Source of the DNA: Mariprofundaceae bacterium
Lineage (GTDB): Bacteria; Pseudomonadota; Zetaproteobacteria; Mariprofundales; Mariprofundaceae
Direction: 5' to 3'
DNA length: 6,630 nucleotides
Assembly: GCA_027075825.1 (NCBI GenBank)
Contig: JALSZZ010000428.1
Location: 1 to 6,630 of the forward strand
Shown: positions 1-6,471 of the stretch, in pieces
Layout of the letters: every line of letters starts with the position of its first letter
Numbering within the stretch: the first letter of the stretch is position 1
Translations under genes and position numbers: made by a program
The notes under the pieces: model-generated
Seen by the model: only the letters and a program-made list of their open reading frames with translations
What the model was told of the DNA's origin: nothing
Databases searched by the model: none

Positions 1-1325
1 GCGACTTTAGTCGCGCGCCAGCGATGATAAGTCCGCACAATCTTCTCAATATCTGTATCGCTAAACTCACGATGCACCCTGTCTTTCATGAAGCCCATTT
101 CTGAAGCATCAATGAATAATGTACGGGCAGTCCCTTGTGGCTGCCCTTGTTCTGGAGCAGGTACAAGGCCTGCCCCTACGCGACCGCGCCTTAAAATCCA
201 GATGGTGGCCGGAATGCCTGTATTGTAGAAAAGCTGCTTGGGCAACGCGACAATACAATCCACCAAACCAGCTTTCACAATCGTTTTGCGTATCTCGCCT
301 TCGCCTGATGTATTGGAGCTTAACGAGCCATTGGCCAGCACCGTTGCCATCACGCCATTGGGTGCCAGGTGATAAAGCATATGCTGCATCCACGCGAAGT
401 TAGCATTGCCTGCAGGGGGAATGCCATATTTCCAGCGTCCGTCCTCCTGCAACACATCATGCCCCCATTCCTTCTGATTGAACGGTGGATTGGCGAGGAT
501 GAAATCGGCTTTCAAATCGGGATGGGCATCTTTGAGGAAACTGCCTTCGGTATTCCATGCCACAAACTGGGAATTGATGTTGCGAATCGCCAGATTCATC
601 CTGGATAGCTTCCAGGTGGTTTGATTGGATTCCTGCCCGTAAATGGTGATGTCCTGAATGTTGCCCTGATGCTCTTCAACAAACTTTTCACTCATCACAA
701 ACATGCCGCCACTGCCGCAAGCAGGGTCATAGACTCTGCCCTTGTAGGGTTCAATCATTTCAACCATAAGTTTTACGATGGATTTCGGCGTGTAGAACTG
801 GCCGCCTTTCTTGCCCTCGGCACTGGCGAACTCACCGAGGAAATACTCATACACCCGACCGAGCAAATCTTTGGAGCTTTCATCCTGTGCTTTGAGTTCA
901 ATATCGGAAATGACATCAATAAGCTGGCCGAGTGAAGTCTTATCCAGGTTCGGTCTGGCATACACTTTGGGCAGTACATGCCTGAGTTCTGCATTCTCTT
1001 TCTCAATGGCGGACATGGCATCATCAATAGCGATACCAATCTCTGGCAACCTGGCTTTAGCTTGCAGAGAATTCCAGCGGGCTATTTCAGGCACAAAGAA
1101 ACAGTTCTCAGCGATATATTCATCCCTGTCTTCAGGGTCGGAATATTCATCCTGCTCCAGGCACTCATACAGCTCCTGGAATGAATCAGAAATATACTTG
1201 AGGAAGATAAGACCAAGCACAACATTCTTGTACTCCGCCGCATCAATGTTCTTACGAAGTTTATCTGCCGTCTTGAACAGACTTGCTTCAAAGTTGTTGC
1301 TATTGGTGTTGTTCTCAGCCGCCAT
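1..1325 (-). CDS. hsdM: Type I restriction-modification DNA methyltransferase subunit M, 3' end outside window
   Basis: This is the N6-adenine methyltransferase subunit of a type I restriction-modification system. It works with HsdS (target recognition) and HsdR (restriction), neither of which is in the window. The frame is open for 441 codons and runs off the left edge; the family is usually about 480-520 residues, so only the C-terminal tail is missing. Visible parts in order are the helical HsdM N-domain (residues about 10-140, with [17 protein letters not shown] at 31-47), GGQFYTP at 174-180, the S-adenosylmethionine motif [11 protein letters not shown] at 200-209, and the catalytic motif IV NPPF at 279-282. 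The ATG at 1325 is chosen because AGGGGTGG lies 6 bases upstream and an in-frame TAG precedes it with no other start between. Residues about 383-402 are an insertion encoded by a palindromic repeat. No convincing promoter was found upstream. The family call is secure; whether the enzyme is active is unknown. Confidence 0.95.
   Translation of the reverse strand, partial: MAAENNTNSNNFEASLFKTADKLRKNIDAAEYKNVVLGLIFLKYISDSFQELYECLEQDEYSDPEDRDEYIAENCFFVPEIARWNSLQAKARLPEIGIAIDDAMSAIEKENAELRHVLPKVYARPNLDKTSLGQLIDVISDIELKAQDESSKDLLGRVYEYFLGEFASAEGKKGGQFYTPKSIVKLMVEMIEPYKGRVYDPACGSGGMFVMSEKFVEEHQGNIQDITIYGQESNQTTWKLSRMNLAIRNINSQFVAWNTEGSFLKDAHPDLKADFILANPPFNQKEWGHDVLQEDGRWKYGIPPAGNANFAWMQHMLYHLAPNGVMATVLANGSLSSNTSGEGEIRKTIVKAGLVDCIVALPKQLFYNTGIPATIWILRRGRVGAGLVPAPEQGQPQGTARTLFIDASEMGFMKDRVHREFSDTDIEKIVRTYHRWRATKV
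121..179. repeat. Short palindromic repeat element inserted in frame within hsdM
   Basis: The element consists of two arms of about 25 bases facing each other. The left end GTACGGGCAG and the inverse of the right end, GTAGGGGCAG, differ at one of ten positions, and the similarity continues inward (left TCCCTTGTGGCTGCCC, right, inverted, GCCTTGTACCTGCTC). Each arm is itself a small palindrome, GGGCAG...CTGCCC on the left and GCAGG...CCTGC on the right. Read on the hsdM strand it encodes a Gly/Pro/Gln-rich peptide beginning [12 protein letters not shown]. From memory, repeats with a GTAGGGGCAGGC core occur in many environmental bacterial genomes; that match is recollection, not a search result. 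No second copy was seen in this window. Confidence 0.7.
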
Positions 1326-1611
1326 TAAGTTCCACCCCTGTGAATATTCAGGGTTAAGGTTAGTCTGGAATATGGGCAGGTCTAATTTTTAGCACACAAC
1401 TTCTAAAGCGTATCCTGTGTCAGTTTCAATTGTACTCCGTTTCTGTTGAATTTTCAGTAGCCCGGCCTGAAACCTGCTGGTCTTCGGAGCCGCGAAACAG
1501 GCAGACCTGAAACCGGCGTATTACCTCAAAACCGGGGGGTAATGCTCCCGATCTGTCAGAACAATTCCAGTCATGACAACGAAGAGACTGCTTCAGGTGG
1601 ATGCCAGCGCA
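1326..1611. other. Gene-free spacer between the OmpA-like gene and hsdM, with small repeats and a hairpin
   Basis: No coding frame here shows family resemblance or a ribosome binding site, except the hsdM Shine-Dalgarno at its left edge. Two copies of CCTGAAACC lie exactly 40 bases apart (1466-1474 and 1506-1514). A hairpin at about 1520-1543 has an 8-base stem, ATTACCTC against GGGGTAAT with one G-T pair, and an 8-base loop. It has no T tract, so it is not a standard intrinsic terminator. A minus-strand TTGAAA at 1424-1429 could be a -35 box for hsdM, but no good -10 is spaced correctly. Confidence 0.5.
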
Positions 1612-2490
1612 TTATTTCGCAGCAGGCACATAAATCAGTTCGACGCGCCGGTTGCGGGCAGCCGCTGCCTCATCTTCACCGCGATCCAGCGGTTGTTGCT
1701 CACCAAAGCCCTGCACCAGTAACCTGATACCGTCAGGCAGATGCGGGCGCAGCGCATCGGCGACGGCCTGCGCCCGTTGCAATGAGAGTTTCAGATTGTA
1801 GGCATCGCTGCCTTGTCTGTCGGTGTGACCATTGATCTGCAAGGTGCCTGATTGCGCCGTAAAATGTTGCAGCCATTGTTGCAACACCTGCCTGGCTTCG
1901 GGTTTCAGTGTCGCCTGATCAAAATCAAACAGCACCGAGGAAGCAAAATGGTAGCGCGTGGCCGAGCCAATGGCGGCAATCGCATCAATATCCGCACCCG
2001 GCGTATCAGACTGGCAGGACTGGCGCAAATCCGTCAGGCGCACAAAGGCAAAGCTTTCGTCTGCCTGCGCATAAGCATCAATATCCAGCGAAGCTGTGGC
2101 ACCAGCTACCTTGCCGACATACCGCCAGTGCGTGCCGTCAACGGAAATCTCAACGCGGGTTGCTTCCACATCAGGCCCGGTTTCGAACACATACAAATCG
2201 TCACCTGGCACATTGATCAGCGCATTATCCACAAAACGAACGGTCAGACTGCCACCGCAACCCAGCGTCAGTGCCGGTTGTTGGCGCGACGGCTTCCCTA
2301 ATGCCCATTCAGGCAGGTTCCTGGTCTTGCGTGCCGCCGGATGACCGCTGACAAAGGCCACTACTTCATCGGCAAAGGCATTGGCCTTAAATACCGGTGC
2401 TGCCTGCGCCACGGGCATCAGCAGTAGCCAGGCGAACACGAAAGCCAACACAGGCCTGAATATTCGGAAAAACATTTTCAATACTGGCAT
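1612..2490 (-). CDS. Secreted OmpA-family protein with an N-terminal beta-sandwich-like domain
   Basis: This is a predicted periplasmic or outer-membrane-associated protein of 292 residues that would anchor to peptidoglycan. Residues 1-30 form a signal peptide with a positive start, a hydrophobic core (VLAFVFAWLLLMPVA) and a likely cleavage site AQA|AP. There is no lipobox cysteine. Residues about 31-176 form a separate region with DLYVFETG (98-105), VEISVDGTHW (113-122), FVRLTDL (149-155) and GADIDAIAAIG (165-175). This resembles discoidin-like beta-sandwich segments of bacterial surface proteins. Cys78 and Cys159 could form a disulfide. Residues about 180-288 are an OmpA C-terminal domain, with FDFDQATLKPEA (188-199), NGHTDRQGS (220-228) and LSLQRAQAV (235-243), containing the Asp and Arg that bind diaminopimelate in this family. 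The ATG at 2490 is preferred over an in-frame GTG at 2502 because GGAGG lies 5 bases upstream of it. The OmpA domain is secure; the N-terminal assignment is inference and the ligand is unknown. Confidence 0.92.
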   Translation of the reverse strand: MPVLKMFFRIFRPVLAFVFAWLLLMPVAQAAPVFKANAFADEVVAFVSGHPAARKTRNLPEWALGKPSRQQPALTLGCGGSLTVRFVDNALINVPGDDLYVFETGPDVEATRVEISVDGTHWRYVGKVAGATASLDIDAYAQADESFAFVRLTDLRQSCQSDTPGADIDAIAAIGSATRYHFASSVLFDFDQATLKPEARQVLQQWLQHFTAQSGTLQINGHTDRQGSDAYNLKLSLQRAQAVADALRPHLPDGIRLLVQGFGEQQPLDRGEDEAAAARNRRVELIYVPAAK

Positions 2491-2501
2491 GACTCCCTCC
2501 A

Positions 2502-2528
2502 CCTGATCAACATCAGGATCGCGAATCC
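2502..2528 (-). promoter_or_regulatory. Structured leader of the OmpA-like gene: two mutually exclusive hairpins
   Basis: In the predicted leader, CCTGAT (2502-2507) and ATCAGG (2512-2517) form a perfect 6-base stem with a 4-base loop. It ends one base before the Shine-Dalgarno sequence on the minus strand. A second small hairpin, GGAT (2516-2519) with ATCC (2525-2528), uses the same GG, so both cannot form at once. This may affect mRNA stability or translation, or be a DNA-binding palindrome. The pairing is visible; the function is inference. Confidence 0.4.
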
Positions 2529-2538
2529 TGCGCTACAT

Positions 2539-2567
2539 TTTATCTTTGCCAACTTTCATATTGCCAA
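2539..2567 (-). promoter_or_regulatory. Predicted sigma-70-type promoter for the OmpA-like gene
   Basis: On the minus strand a TTGGCA -35 box (2567-2562) and a GATAAA -10 box (2544-2539) are separated by exactly 17 bases. They match the consensus at 5 of 6 and 4 of 6 positions. The expected transcript start near 2532 gives a leader of about 40 bases before the ATG at 2490. The call is prediction from consensus only. Confidence 0.5.
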
Positions 2568-2585
2568 AAACAATCCATCAGGGCA

Positions 2586-2613
2586 TTGTCAACACTGCTG
2601 ACAACGCTAGCAT
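2586..2613 (+). promoter_or_regulatory. Predicted promoter of the tRNA-Glu gene, possibly also serving the miaB operon
   Basis: TTGTCA (2586-2591, 5 of 6 matches) and TAGCAT (2608-2613, 4 of 6) are 16 bases apart. A G+C-rich stretch GTGCCGC follows the -10 box, as expected of stringently controlled stable-RNA promoters. Transcription would start near 2620, a few bases before the tRNA. The -35 box is also the left half of an inverted repeat TTGTCA-7-TGACAA (2586-2604). Confidence 0.5.
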
Positions 2614-2624
2614 GTGCCGCTCCT

Positions 2625-2700
2625 GCTCCCATCGTCTAGCGGTCCAGGACGCTGCCCTCTCACGGCAGAAACAGGGGTTCGATTCCCCTTGGGAGTACCA
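2625..2700 (+). tRNA. tRNA-Glu (anticodon CTC)
   Basis: A complete 76-base cloverleaf is visible. The acceptor stem pairs GCTCCCA with TGGGAGT (one G-T pair). The anticodon stem CTGCC/GGCAG encloses loop CTCTCAC with anticodon CTC at 2659-2661. The T arm has AGGGG, loop TTCGATT and CCCCT. The discriminator A and CCA end are encoded, so no post-transcriptional CCA addition is needed. Sequence and anticodon identify glutamate, reading GAG codons. A predicted promoter ends about 11 bases upstream. Confidence 0.97.
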
Positions 2701-2710
2701 TCTGTTGAAC

Positions 2711-2736
2711 CACAGCCTGTGCCAGTGCGGGCTGTG
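2711..2736 (+). other. Hairpin just downstream of tRNA-Glu, without a T tract
   Basis: CACAGCC (2711-2717) and GGCTGTG (2730-2736) form a perfect 7-base stem with a 12-base loop, 10 bases after the tRNA 3' end. No run of T follows, so it is not a standard intrinsic terminator. It may serve in tRNA 3'-end processing or stabilise a tRNA-miaB read-through transcript. Function is inference. Confidence 0.3.
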
Positions 2737-2754
2737 CTCTCCCGCGAGACACTG

Positions 2755-2780
2755 AAAAAAGCCGGGACATGCGCGCCCGG
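2755..2780 (-). terminator. Possible minus-strand intrinsic terminator between tRNA-Glu and miaB
   Basis: On the minus strand CCGGG (2780-2776), a 9-base loop and CCCGG (2766-2762) are followed by C and then six T (2760-2755). This is the normal shape of a short intrinsic terminator. No gene on the minus strand feeds into it here, so it could only stop transcripts running antisense to the miaB operon before they reach the tRNA. On the plus strand the hairpin has no adjacent T run. Confidence 0.35.
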
Positions 2781-2842
2781 ACTCGCGAGTTTTGCCACAG
2801 GGCTTTCTATTCCCGGGCAGACTTTTAGCATCGCCCCCACTT

Positions 2843-4198
2843 ATGACCAATCAACGCCTTCATTCTCTCGATACCCTGTATATCAAAACCTACGGCTGCC
2901 AGATGAACGAATACGATTCATCACGGATGATCGATTTAATGCAGCAGGCCTATGGTATGCGTCTGGTCGCCAGACCGGAAGATGCCGATGTTATTCTCAT
3001 GAACACCTGCTCCGTGCGCGAAAAAGCAGAAGAAAAAGTGTATTCCGAACTTGGCCGTTATCGCTTGCTCAAGGAGCAACGGCCATCCCTGATCATCGGT
3101 GTTGGTGGCTGTGTGGCGCAGCAGGAAGGTGAGCGCATTCAGCGCCGCGCGCCTTTTGTCGATGCCGTGTTTGGCCCGCAGTCTTATCATCATTTGCCGC
3201 AGATGATCGCCCGCATTCGTCGCGAGCGCGTGCGGCTGGCTGATGTCGAGATGCCGGAAATTGAAAAGTTCGATCACCTGCCTGGCAACAAGGATGGCCT
3301 GAAGCAGGGGATTTCTTCCTATGTCACGATCATGGAAGGCTGCGATAAATTCTGCACCTTCTGTGTCGTGCCCTATACGCGGGGAGCTGAAATTTCACGC
3401 CCGGTGAACGATGTGCTGGCAGAGTGCCAGCGCGTGCTGGATGGCGGCTGTGTGGAAATTACCTTGCTGGGACAAAATGTTAATGGCTATCGCGCCACCG
3501 GCCCGGATGGCGAAGAATGGGATTTCACCATGCTGCTGTACGCCGTGGCGGAGTTGGAAGGCTTGCAACGCCTGCGTTTTACCACCAGCCATCCCATCGA
3601 AATGAACGATGATCTTGCGCTGGCTTTTGCCGAGGTTCCCGCGCTGATGCCCTTTATTCATCTGCCTGTGCAATCAGGCTCGGATCGCGTGCTGAAGGCG
3701 ATGCATCGTGGTCATGACCGGGCGCAGTATTTGCGCATTATTGAGAGTCTGCGTCGGCATTGCCCGGATATTGCCATTTCTTCGGATTTTATTGTCGGCT
3801 ACCCCGGTGAAACGGATGAAGATTTTGAACAAACCCTGTCGCTGGCACGCGAAGTCGGCTATGACTCAGCATTTTGCTTCAAGTATTCACCAAGACCGGG
3901 AACACCTGCTGCCGAACGTGCAGACGACGTGCCTGAAGCCATCAAGGATGAGCGCCTGCAACGCCTGTTGCACCTGATGAAGGAACTCAGCCATCAGGCC
4001 TGTGAACGGCAGGTGGGACGTGAATTACCTGTGTTATTTGAAAAAACAGGACGGCGCGAAGGCGACCTTCAGGGCCGCACACCGGATTTCAAGATTGTGC
4101 ACTGCGCGGCCAATGCGCGTCTGATCGGTCATATTGTGCCTGTGCGCATCAGCAAAAGTTATGGCCAGTCGCTGCGCGGCGAAGTCGTGGTGCGATGA
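2843..4198 (+). CDS. miaB: tRNA-2-methylthio-N6-dimethylallyladenosine synthase (methylthiotransferase)
   Basis: MiaB is a cytoplasmic radical-SAM enzyme. It adds a methylthio group to C2 of N6-isopentenyladenosine at position 37 of tRNAs reading codons that start with U, using two [4Fe-4S] clusters. The protein has 451 residues, close to the family norm. The N-terminal cluster cysteines are C19 (YGCQMN), C56 (NTCSVR) and C90 (GGCVAQ). The radical-SAM cluster is CxxxCxxC at C167, C171 and C174 in CDKFCTFC. A TRAM-like RNA-binding domain occupies roughly 392-451. The ATG at 2843 is chosen because MTNQRLHSLDTLYIKTYGC matches the family N-terminus; the in-frame TTG 17 codons upstream would add a tail foreign to the family. 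No clear Shine-Dalgarno precedes the ATG. It is the first gene of the miaB-ybeZ-ybeY-ybeX operon, and its stop overlaps the next start by 4 bases. Confidence 0.97.
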   Translation: MTNQRLHSLDTLYIKTYGCQMNEYDSSRMIDLMQQAYGMRLVARPEDADVILMNTCSVREKAEEKVYSELGRYRLLKEQRPSLIIGVGGCVAQQEGERIQRRAPFVDAVFGPQSYHHLPQMIARIRRERVRLADVEMPEIEKFDHLPGNKDGLKQGISSYVTIMEGCDKFCTFCVVPYTRGAEISRPVNDVLAECQRVLDGGCVEITLLGQNVNGYRATGPDGEEWDFTMLLYAVAELEGLQRLRFTTSHPIEMNDDLALAFAEVPALMPFIHLPVQSGSDRVLKAMHRGHDRAQYLRIIESLRRHCPDIAISSDFIVGYPGETDEDFEQTLSLAREVGYDSAFCFKYSPRPGTPAAERADDVPEAIKDERLQRLLHLMKELSHQACERQVGRELPVLFEKTGRREGDLQGRTPDFKIVHCAANARLIGHIVPVRISKSYGQSLRGEVVVR

Positions 4199-5136
4199 GC
4201 GTTCATTGTTCGCTTCCCGAGTTGGAAGCTGCGCAATTAATGGCTTTATGTGGTACCGCACAACAACATATTCATATGCTGGAAGAGGCACTGAACGTGC
4301 GTTTCTTCGGTCATCCGGGGGACTGGACGATTGATGGTGAAGCGGCAGCGGCAGCAGCGGCAATCCTGCATCAGTTGAGCAAGAAGACGCATATCAGCAC
4401 CCGCGAAGTCGAATATGCCTTGCGCATGCATCATGCCTGCAAGGCCGAAAAAGCAGACGATAAAGCGCCTGAAAGCATCAGTTTTTCGGCTGGAAGACGC
4501 ACGATCCAGGGCAAAACGCCCAATCAGCGACGTTATTTGCAGGCCATGCGCGATGCGGTGCTGACGCTCGCCGTTGGCCCGGCAGGCTCAGGCAAAACCT
4601 ATTTGGCAGTGGCCTCAGCCGTAGCTGCTTTTCAGGCCGGGCTGGTAGAGAAGATTATTCTCACCCGTCCGGCAGTAGAAGCTGGTGAGCGTCTGGGCTT
4701 TCTGCCCGGTGATTTGCAGCAAAAAGTCGATCCCTACCTGACACCTTTGTTTGATGCGCTTTCTGATATGCTGGGCAGTGAAAAAATGCTGGCTCTGATG
4801 GAAAAACGCAGTATCGAAGTGGCGCCGCTTGCCTATATGCGCGGACGCACGCTGAATGATGCCTTTGTTATCCTCGACGAGGCGCAAAACACTACCCGCT
4901 CACAGATGAAAATGTTCCTCACCCGACTGGGCTTTTCGTCGCGCATGGTGGTCACAGGGGATATTACACAGGTGGATTTGCCGCATGACCATCTTAGCGG
5001 GCTGTTGCATGCGATTCGCGTACTAAAAAACGTGAACGATGTTCGCATCTGTTATTTGCAGGCGCATGATGTGGTGCGCCACCGCTTGGTAGAGCAGATT
5101 GTACGCGCTTATGATGCGGATGAGGAAGCCCGCTGA
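4195..5136 (+). CDS. ybeZ: PhoH-like ATPase (YbeZ)
   Basis: YbeZ is a cytoplasmic P-loop NTPase of the PhoH family, with helicase-like motifs, and partners YbeY in RNA metabolism in enterobacteria. The 313-residue protein has Walker A GPAGSGKT (128-135), a conserved RPAVEAGE (158-165), Walker B VILDEAQN (225-232) and a downstream VVTGDITQVDLP (252-263), all typical. The N-terminal 100 residues form the usual smaller RNA-binding-like domain, which includes a run of seven alanines (50-56) encoded by GCG/GCA repeats at 4342-4362. The start overlaps the miaB stop as ATGA and the stop overlaps the ybeY start as TGATG, which implies translational coupling. No strong Shine-Dalgarno precedes it. The family assignment is firm; the precise biochemical role of YbeZ in this organism is inferred. 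Confidence 0.96.
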   Translation: MSVHCSLPELEAAQLMALCGTAQQHIHMLEEALNVRFFGHPGDWTIDGEAAAAAAAILHQLSKKTHISTREVEYALRMHHACKAEKADDKAPESISFSAGRRTIQGKTPNQRRYLQAMRDAVLTLAVGPAGSGKTYLAVASAVAAFQAGLVEKIILTRPAVEAGERLGFLPGDLQQKVDPYLTPLFDALSDMLGSEKMLALMEKRSIEVAPLAYMRGRTLNDAFVILDEAQNTTRSQMKMFLTRLGFSSRMVVTGDITQVDLPHDHLSGLLHAIRVLKNVNDVRICYLQAHDVVRHRLVEQIVRAYDADEEAR

Positions 5137-5606
5137 TGCTGGAAATCATCATTGATGATGAGATTGATCCCCTGCCGGAGATAAATGCCACGCTGTCAGG
5201 GCGACTGGAGGAAGCAGTCAGTCTGACACTCAAAATGACAGCGCCGGATTTGCAAGCCTGTCCGCTATGCCTGCGGTTGGCTGATGATGCGGTGGTGCAG
5301 CAACTGAATGATGAATGGCGGCATAAAAACGCGGTTACCGATGTGCTTTCCTTTCCCATGCAGGATGGCCCGGATTTCCTGCCAGAGCTGCCGCTGGGCG
5401 ATATTATTCTGGCATGGCCGTTTGTCACACAGGAAGCAGCACGACTGGGCCTGCCTGTTGTGGATCATGCGCTGCATCTGGTGATCCACGGCGTGTTGCA
5501 TCTGTTGGGCTACGATCATATTGAAGATGCGGATGCCGCCATAATGCAGCAAAAAGAACGGGAGATACTTCGGGCGCTTGGCCTGCACGATCCCTACCCG
5601 GCATGA
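5136..5606 (+). CDS. ybeY: Endoribonuclease YbeY (rRNA maturation factor)
   Basis: YbeY is a zinc-dependent single-strand endoribonuclease of the UPF0054 family. It takes part in 16S rRNA 3'-end maturation, 70S ribosome quality control and heat-stress survival. The 156-residue protein is of normal length. The metal-binding motif H3xH5xH is complete as HGVLHLLGYDH, giving H118, H122 and H128. The conserved NAVTDVLSFP (65-74) and LGDI (87-90) precede it. The start shares one base with the ybeZ stop. AGGAAG lies about 10 bases upstream and may help initiation. The stop overlaps the next start as ATGA. Cys42 and Cys45 (ACPLC) lie in the N-terminal part; I do not know whether they are conserved. 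Function follows from the complete active site and the gene order. Confidence 0.96.
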   Translation: MLEIIIDDEIDPLPEINATLSGRLEEAVSLTLKMTAPDLQACPLCLRLADDAVVQQLNDEWRHKNAVTDVLSFPMQDGPDFLPELPLGDIILAWPFVTQEAARLGLPVVDHALHLVIHGVLHLLGYDHIEDADAAIMQQKEREILRALGLHDPYPA

Positions 5607-6403
5607 TTGGACGCTGGAAAGCCTTGCGTCAGGCCCTGCGTCGCTACCAGCTTAAGCGGTTAAGGCCGGGCAAAACGAGGGAAGAGTTACTGACCCTCAT
5701 TCGCAATGCAGAGGCGATTGGTTCAGGCGAAGAACGGCGATTACTGGAGCGGTTTGCAAGTTTTCATGATCTGCGTATCCGTGAAGTCATGACCCCTCGT
5801 TCCGATATAATCAGCATTGATTGCCAGGCAAGCCTGCAACAGGCGGCAGAATGCATGATGGTGCATCGTCTGGTGCGTATGCCGGTAACCAAAGGTGGTC
5901 TGGATCATATTGTTGGCATCATCCATATTCGCCCGCTGTTTGCCGCCACGTTTGCAGAAGAGGACAAGGCACTGAGTGATTTGCTTGGTGAACCTGTATG
6001 GGTATCTGAACTGGAAAGGGTTAGCAGCTTGCTCAGTCGCATGCGCTCACAAAGCCATGTCGCCATCGCCCGCGATGAATTTGGCGGCACGGCTGGTCTG
6101 GTGACCTTGTCTGATTTGCTGGGTGAGATTTTTGGTCGGACGAATGAACGGGAGGAACCGGGCACCAGGCGAAGCAGTGATGTGCTGGCTGCCCGCACAC
6201 GCATTGAAGAACTCGATGCCGCATTACGCCTTGCAGCACAAGATGTAGAAGGTGATTTCGATACCCTCGGCGGCATGTTGATTACCCTGACAGGACGTAT
6301 CCCACAGCAAGGCGAAACCATCGAACTGGCCGGCTGGTCATTCACCATCGAGAAGGCAAGCCCCCGTCGCATCGAATCTGTCCGGGTTTTCAGGCGGCGT
6401 TGA
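5603..6403 (+). CDS. ybeX: CBS-domain protein of the CorC/YbeX family
   Basis: This is the short, membrane-free member of the CorC/HlyC family. It was originally linked to cobalt and magnesium efflux and more recently to ribosome assembly and heat tolerance; the exact role is unsettled. The 266 residues comprise a very basic N-terminus (1-25, seven or more Arg/Lys), a helical segment (26-55), a first CBS domain (about 60-118, starting REVMTPRSDI), a second CBS domain (about 122-180, with HVAIARDEFGGTAGLVTLSDLLGE) and the CorC/HlyC transporter-associated domain (about 192-264). There is no DUF21 transmembrane domain, so it is cytoplasmic. The CBS pair probably binds an adenine nucleotide. The start overlaps the ybeY stop by 4 bases with no Shine-Dalgarno, so translation relies on coupling. 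It is the last gene of the operon and is followed by a shared terminator. Confidence 0.94.
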   Translation: MIGRWKALRQALRRYQLKRLRPGKTREELLTLIRNAEAIGSGEERRLLERFASFHDLRIREVMTPRSDIISIDCQASLQQAAECMMVHRLVRMPVTKGGLDHIVGIIHIRPLFAATFAEEDKALSDLLGEPVWVSELERVSSLLSRMRSQSHVAIARDEFGGTAGLVTLSDLLGEIFGRTNEREEPGTRRSSDVLAARTRIEELDAALRLAAQDVEGDFDTLGGMLITLTGRIPQQGETIELAGWSFTIEKASPRRIESVRVFRRR

Positions 6404-6420
6404 TCGTTGCACTATAAGGT

Positions 6421-6471
6421 CTGTGGGACGTACAGGTCTTATGGGATTTATACGACATTGTGATCCCACAG
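6421..6471. repeat. Inverted repeat between ybeX and the rRNA-side terminator
   Basis: CTGTGGGA (6421-6428) and TCCCACAG (6464-6471) are perfect inverses 35 bases apart. Between them TCTTATGGGAT (6437-6447) weakly repeats the left arm. The element lies 17 bases after the ybeX stop and just before the strong terminator. It could fold in the ybeX mRNA 3' end and protect it, or be a remnant of a duplicated hairpin. No T tract follows, so it is not itself called a terminator. Confidence 0.45.

Noticed and set aside
109..1392. Several open frames on both strands overlapping hsdM
   Set aside because: None shows a family pattern or a credible ribosome binding site, and all are shadows of the 441-codon hsdM frame, which contains all the conserved methylase motifs.
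1386..1429. Promoter for hsdM (TTGAAA with AT-rich downstream sequence)
   Set aside because: At 16-18 base spacing the -10 candidates match only 2-3 of 6 consensus positions.
1612..2490. Pal-type lipoprotein
   Set aside because: The signal peptide ends AQA|AP with no cysteine for lipid attachment, and the protein is much longer than Pal; no tol genes are adjacent.
2491..2502. GTG start at 2502 for the OmpA-like protein
   Set aside because: It would place the start within the strong Shine-Dalgarno region that serves the ATG at 2490.
2625..2700. tRNA-Glu as an integration site bringing in the restriction locus
   Set aside because: Integrases usually target the 3' part of a tRNA gene; here the 3' side leads to the conserved miaB operon, no integrase gene is present, and no duplicate of the tRNA 3' end was seen near hsdM.
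2792..2842. Upstream TTG start adding 17 residues to MiaB
   Set aside because: The added residues do not resemble MiaB N-termini, TTG is a rare start and has no ribosome binding site, while the ATG at 2843 fits the family start.
4342..4362. GCG/GCA run in ybeZ as a phase-variable microsatellite
   Set aside because: The repeat unit is a codon, so length changes would only add or remove alanines, and the run is mixed and short.
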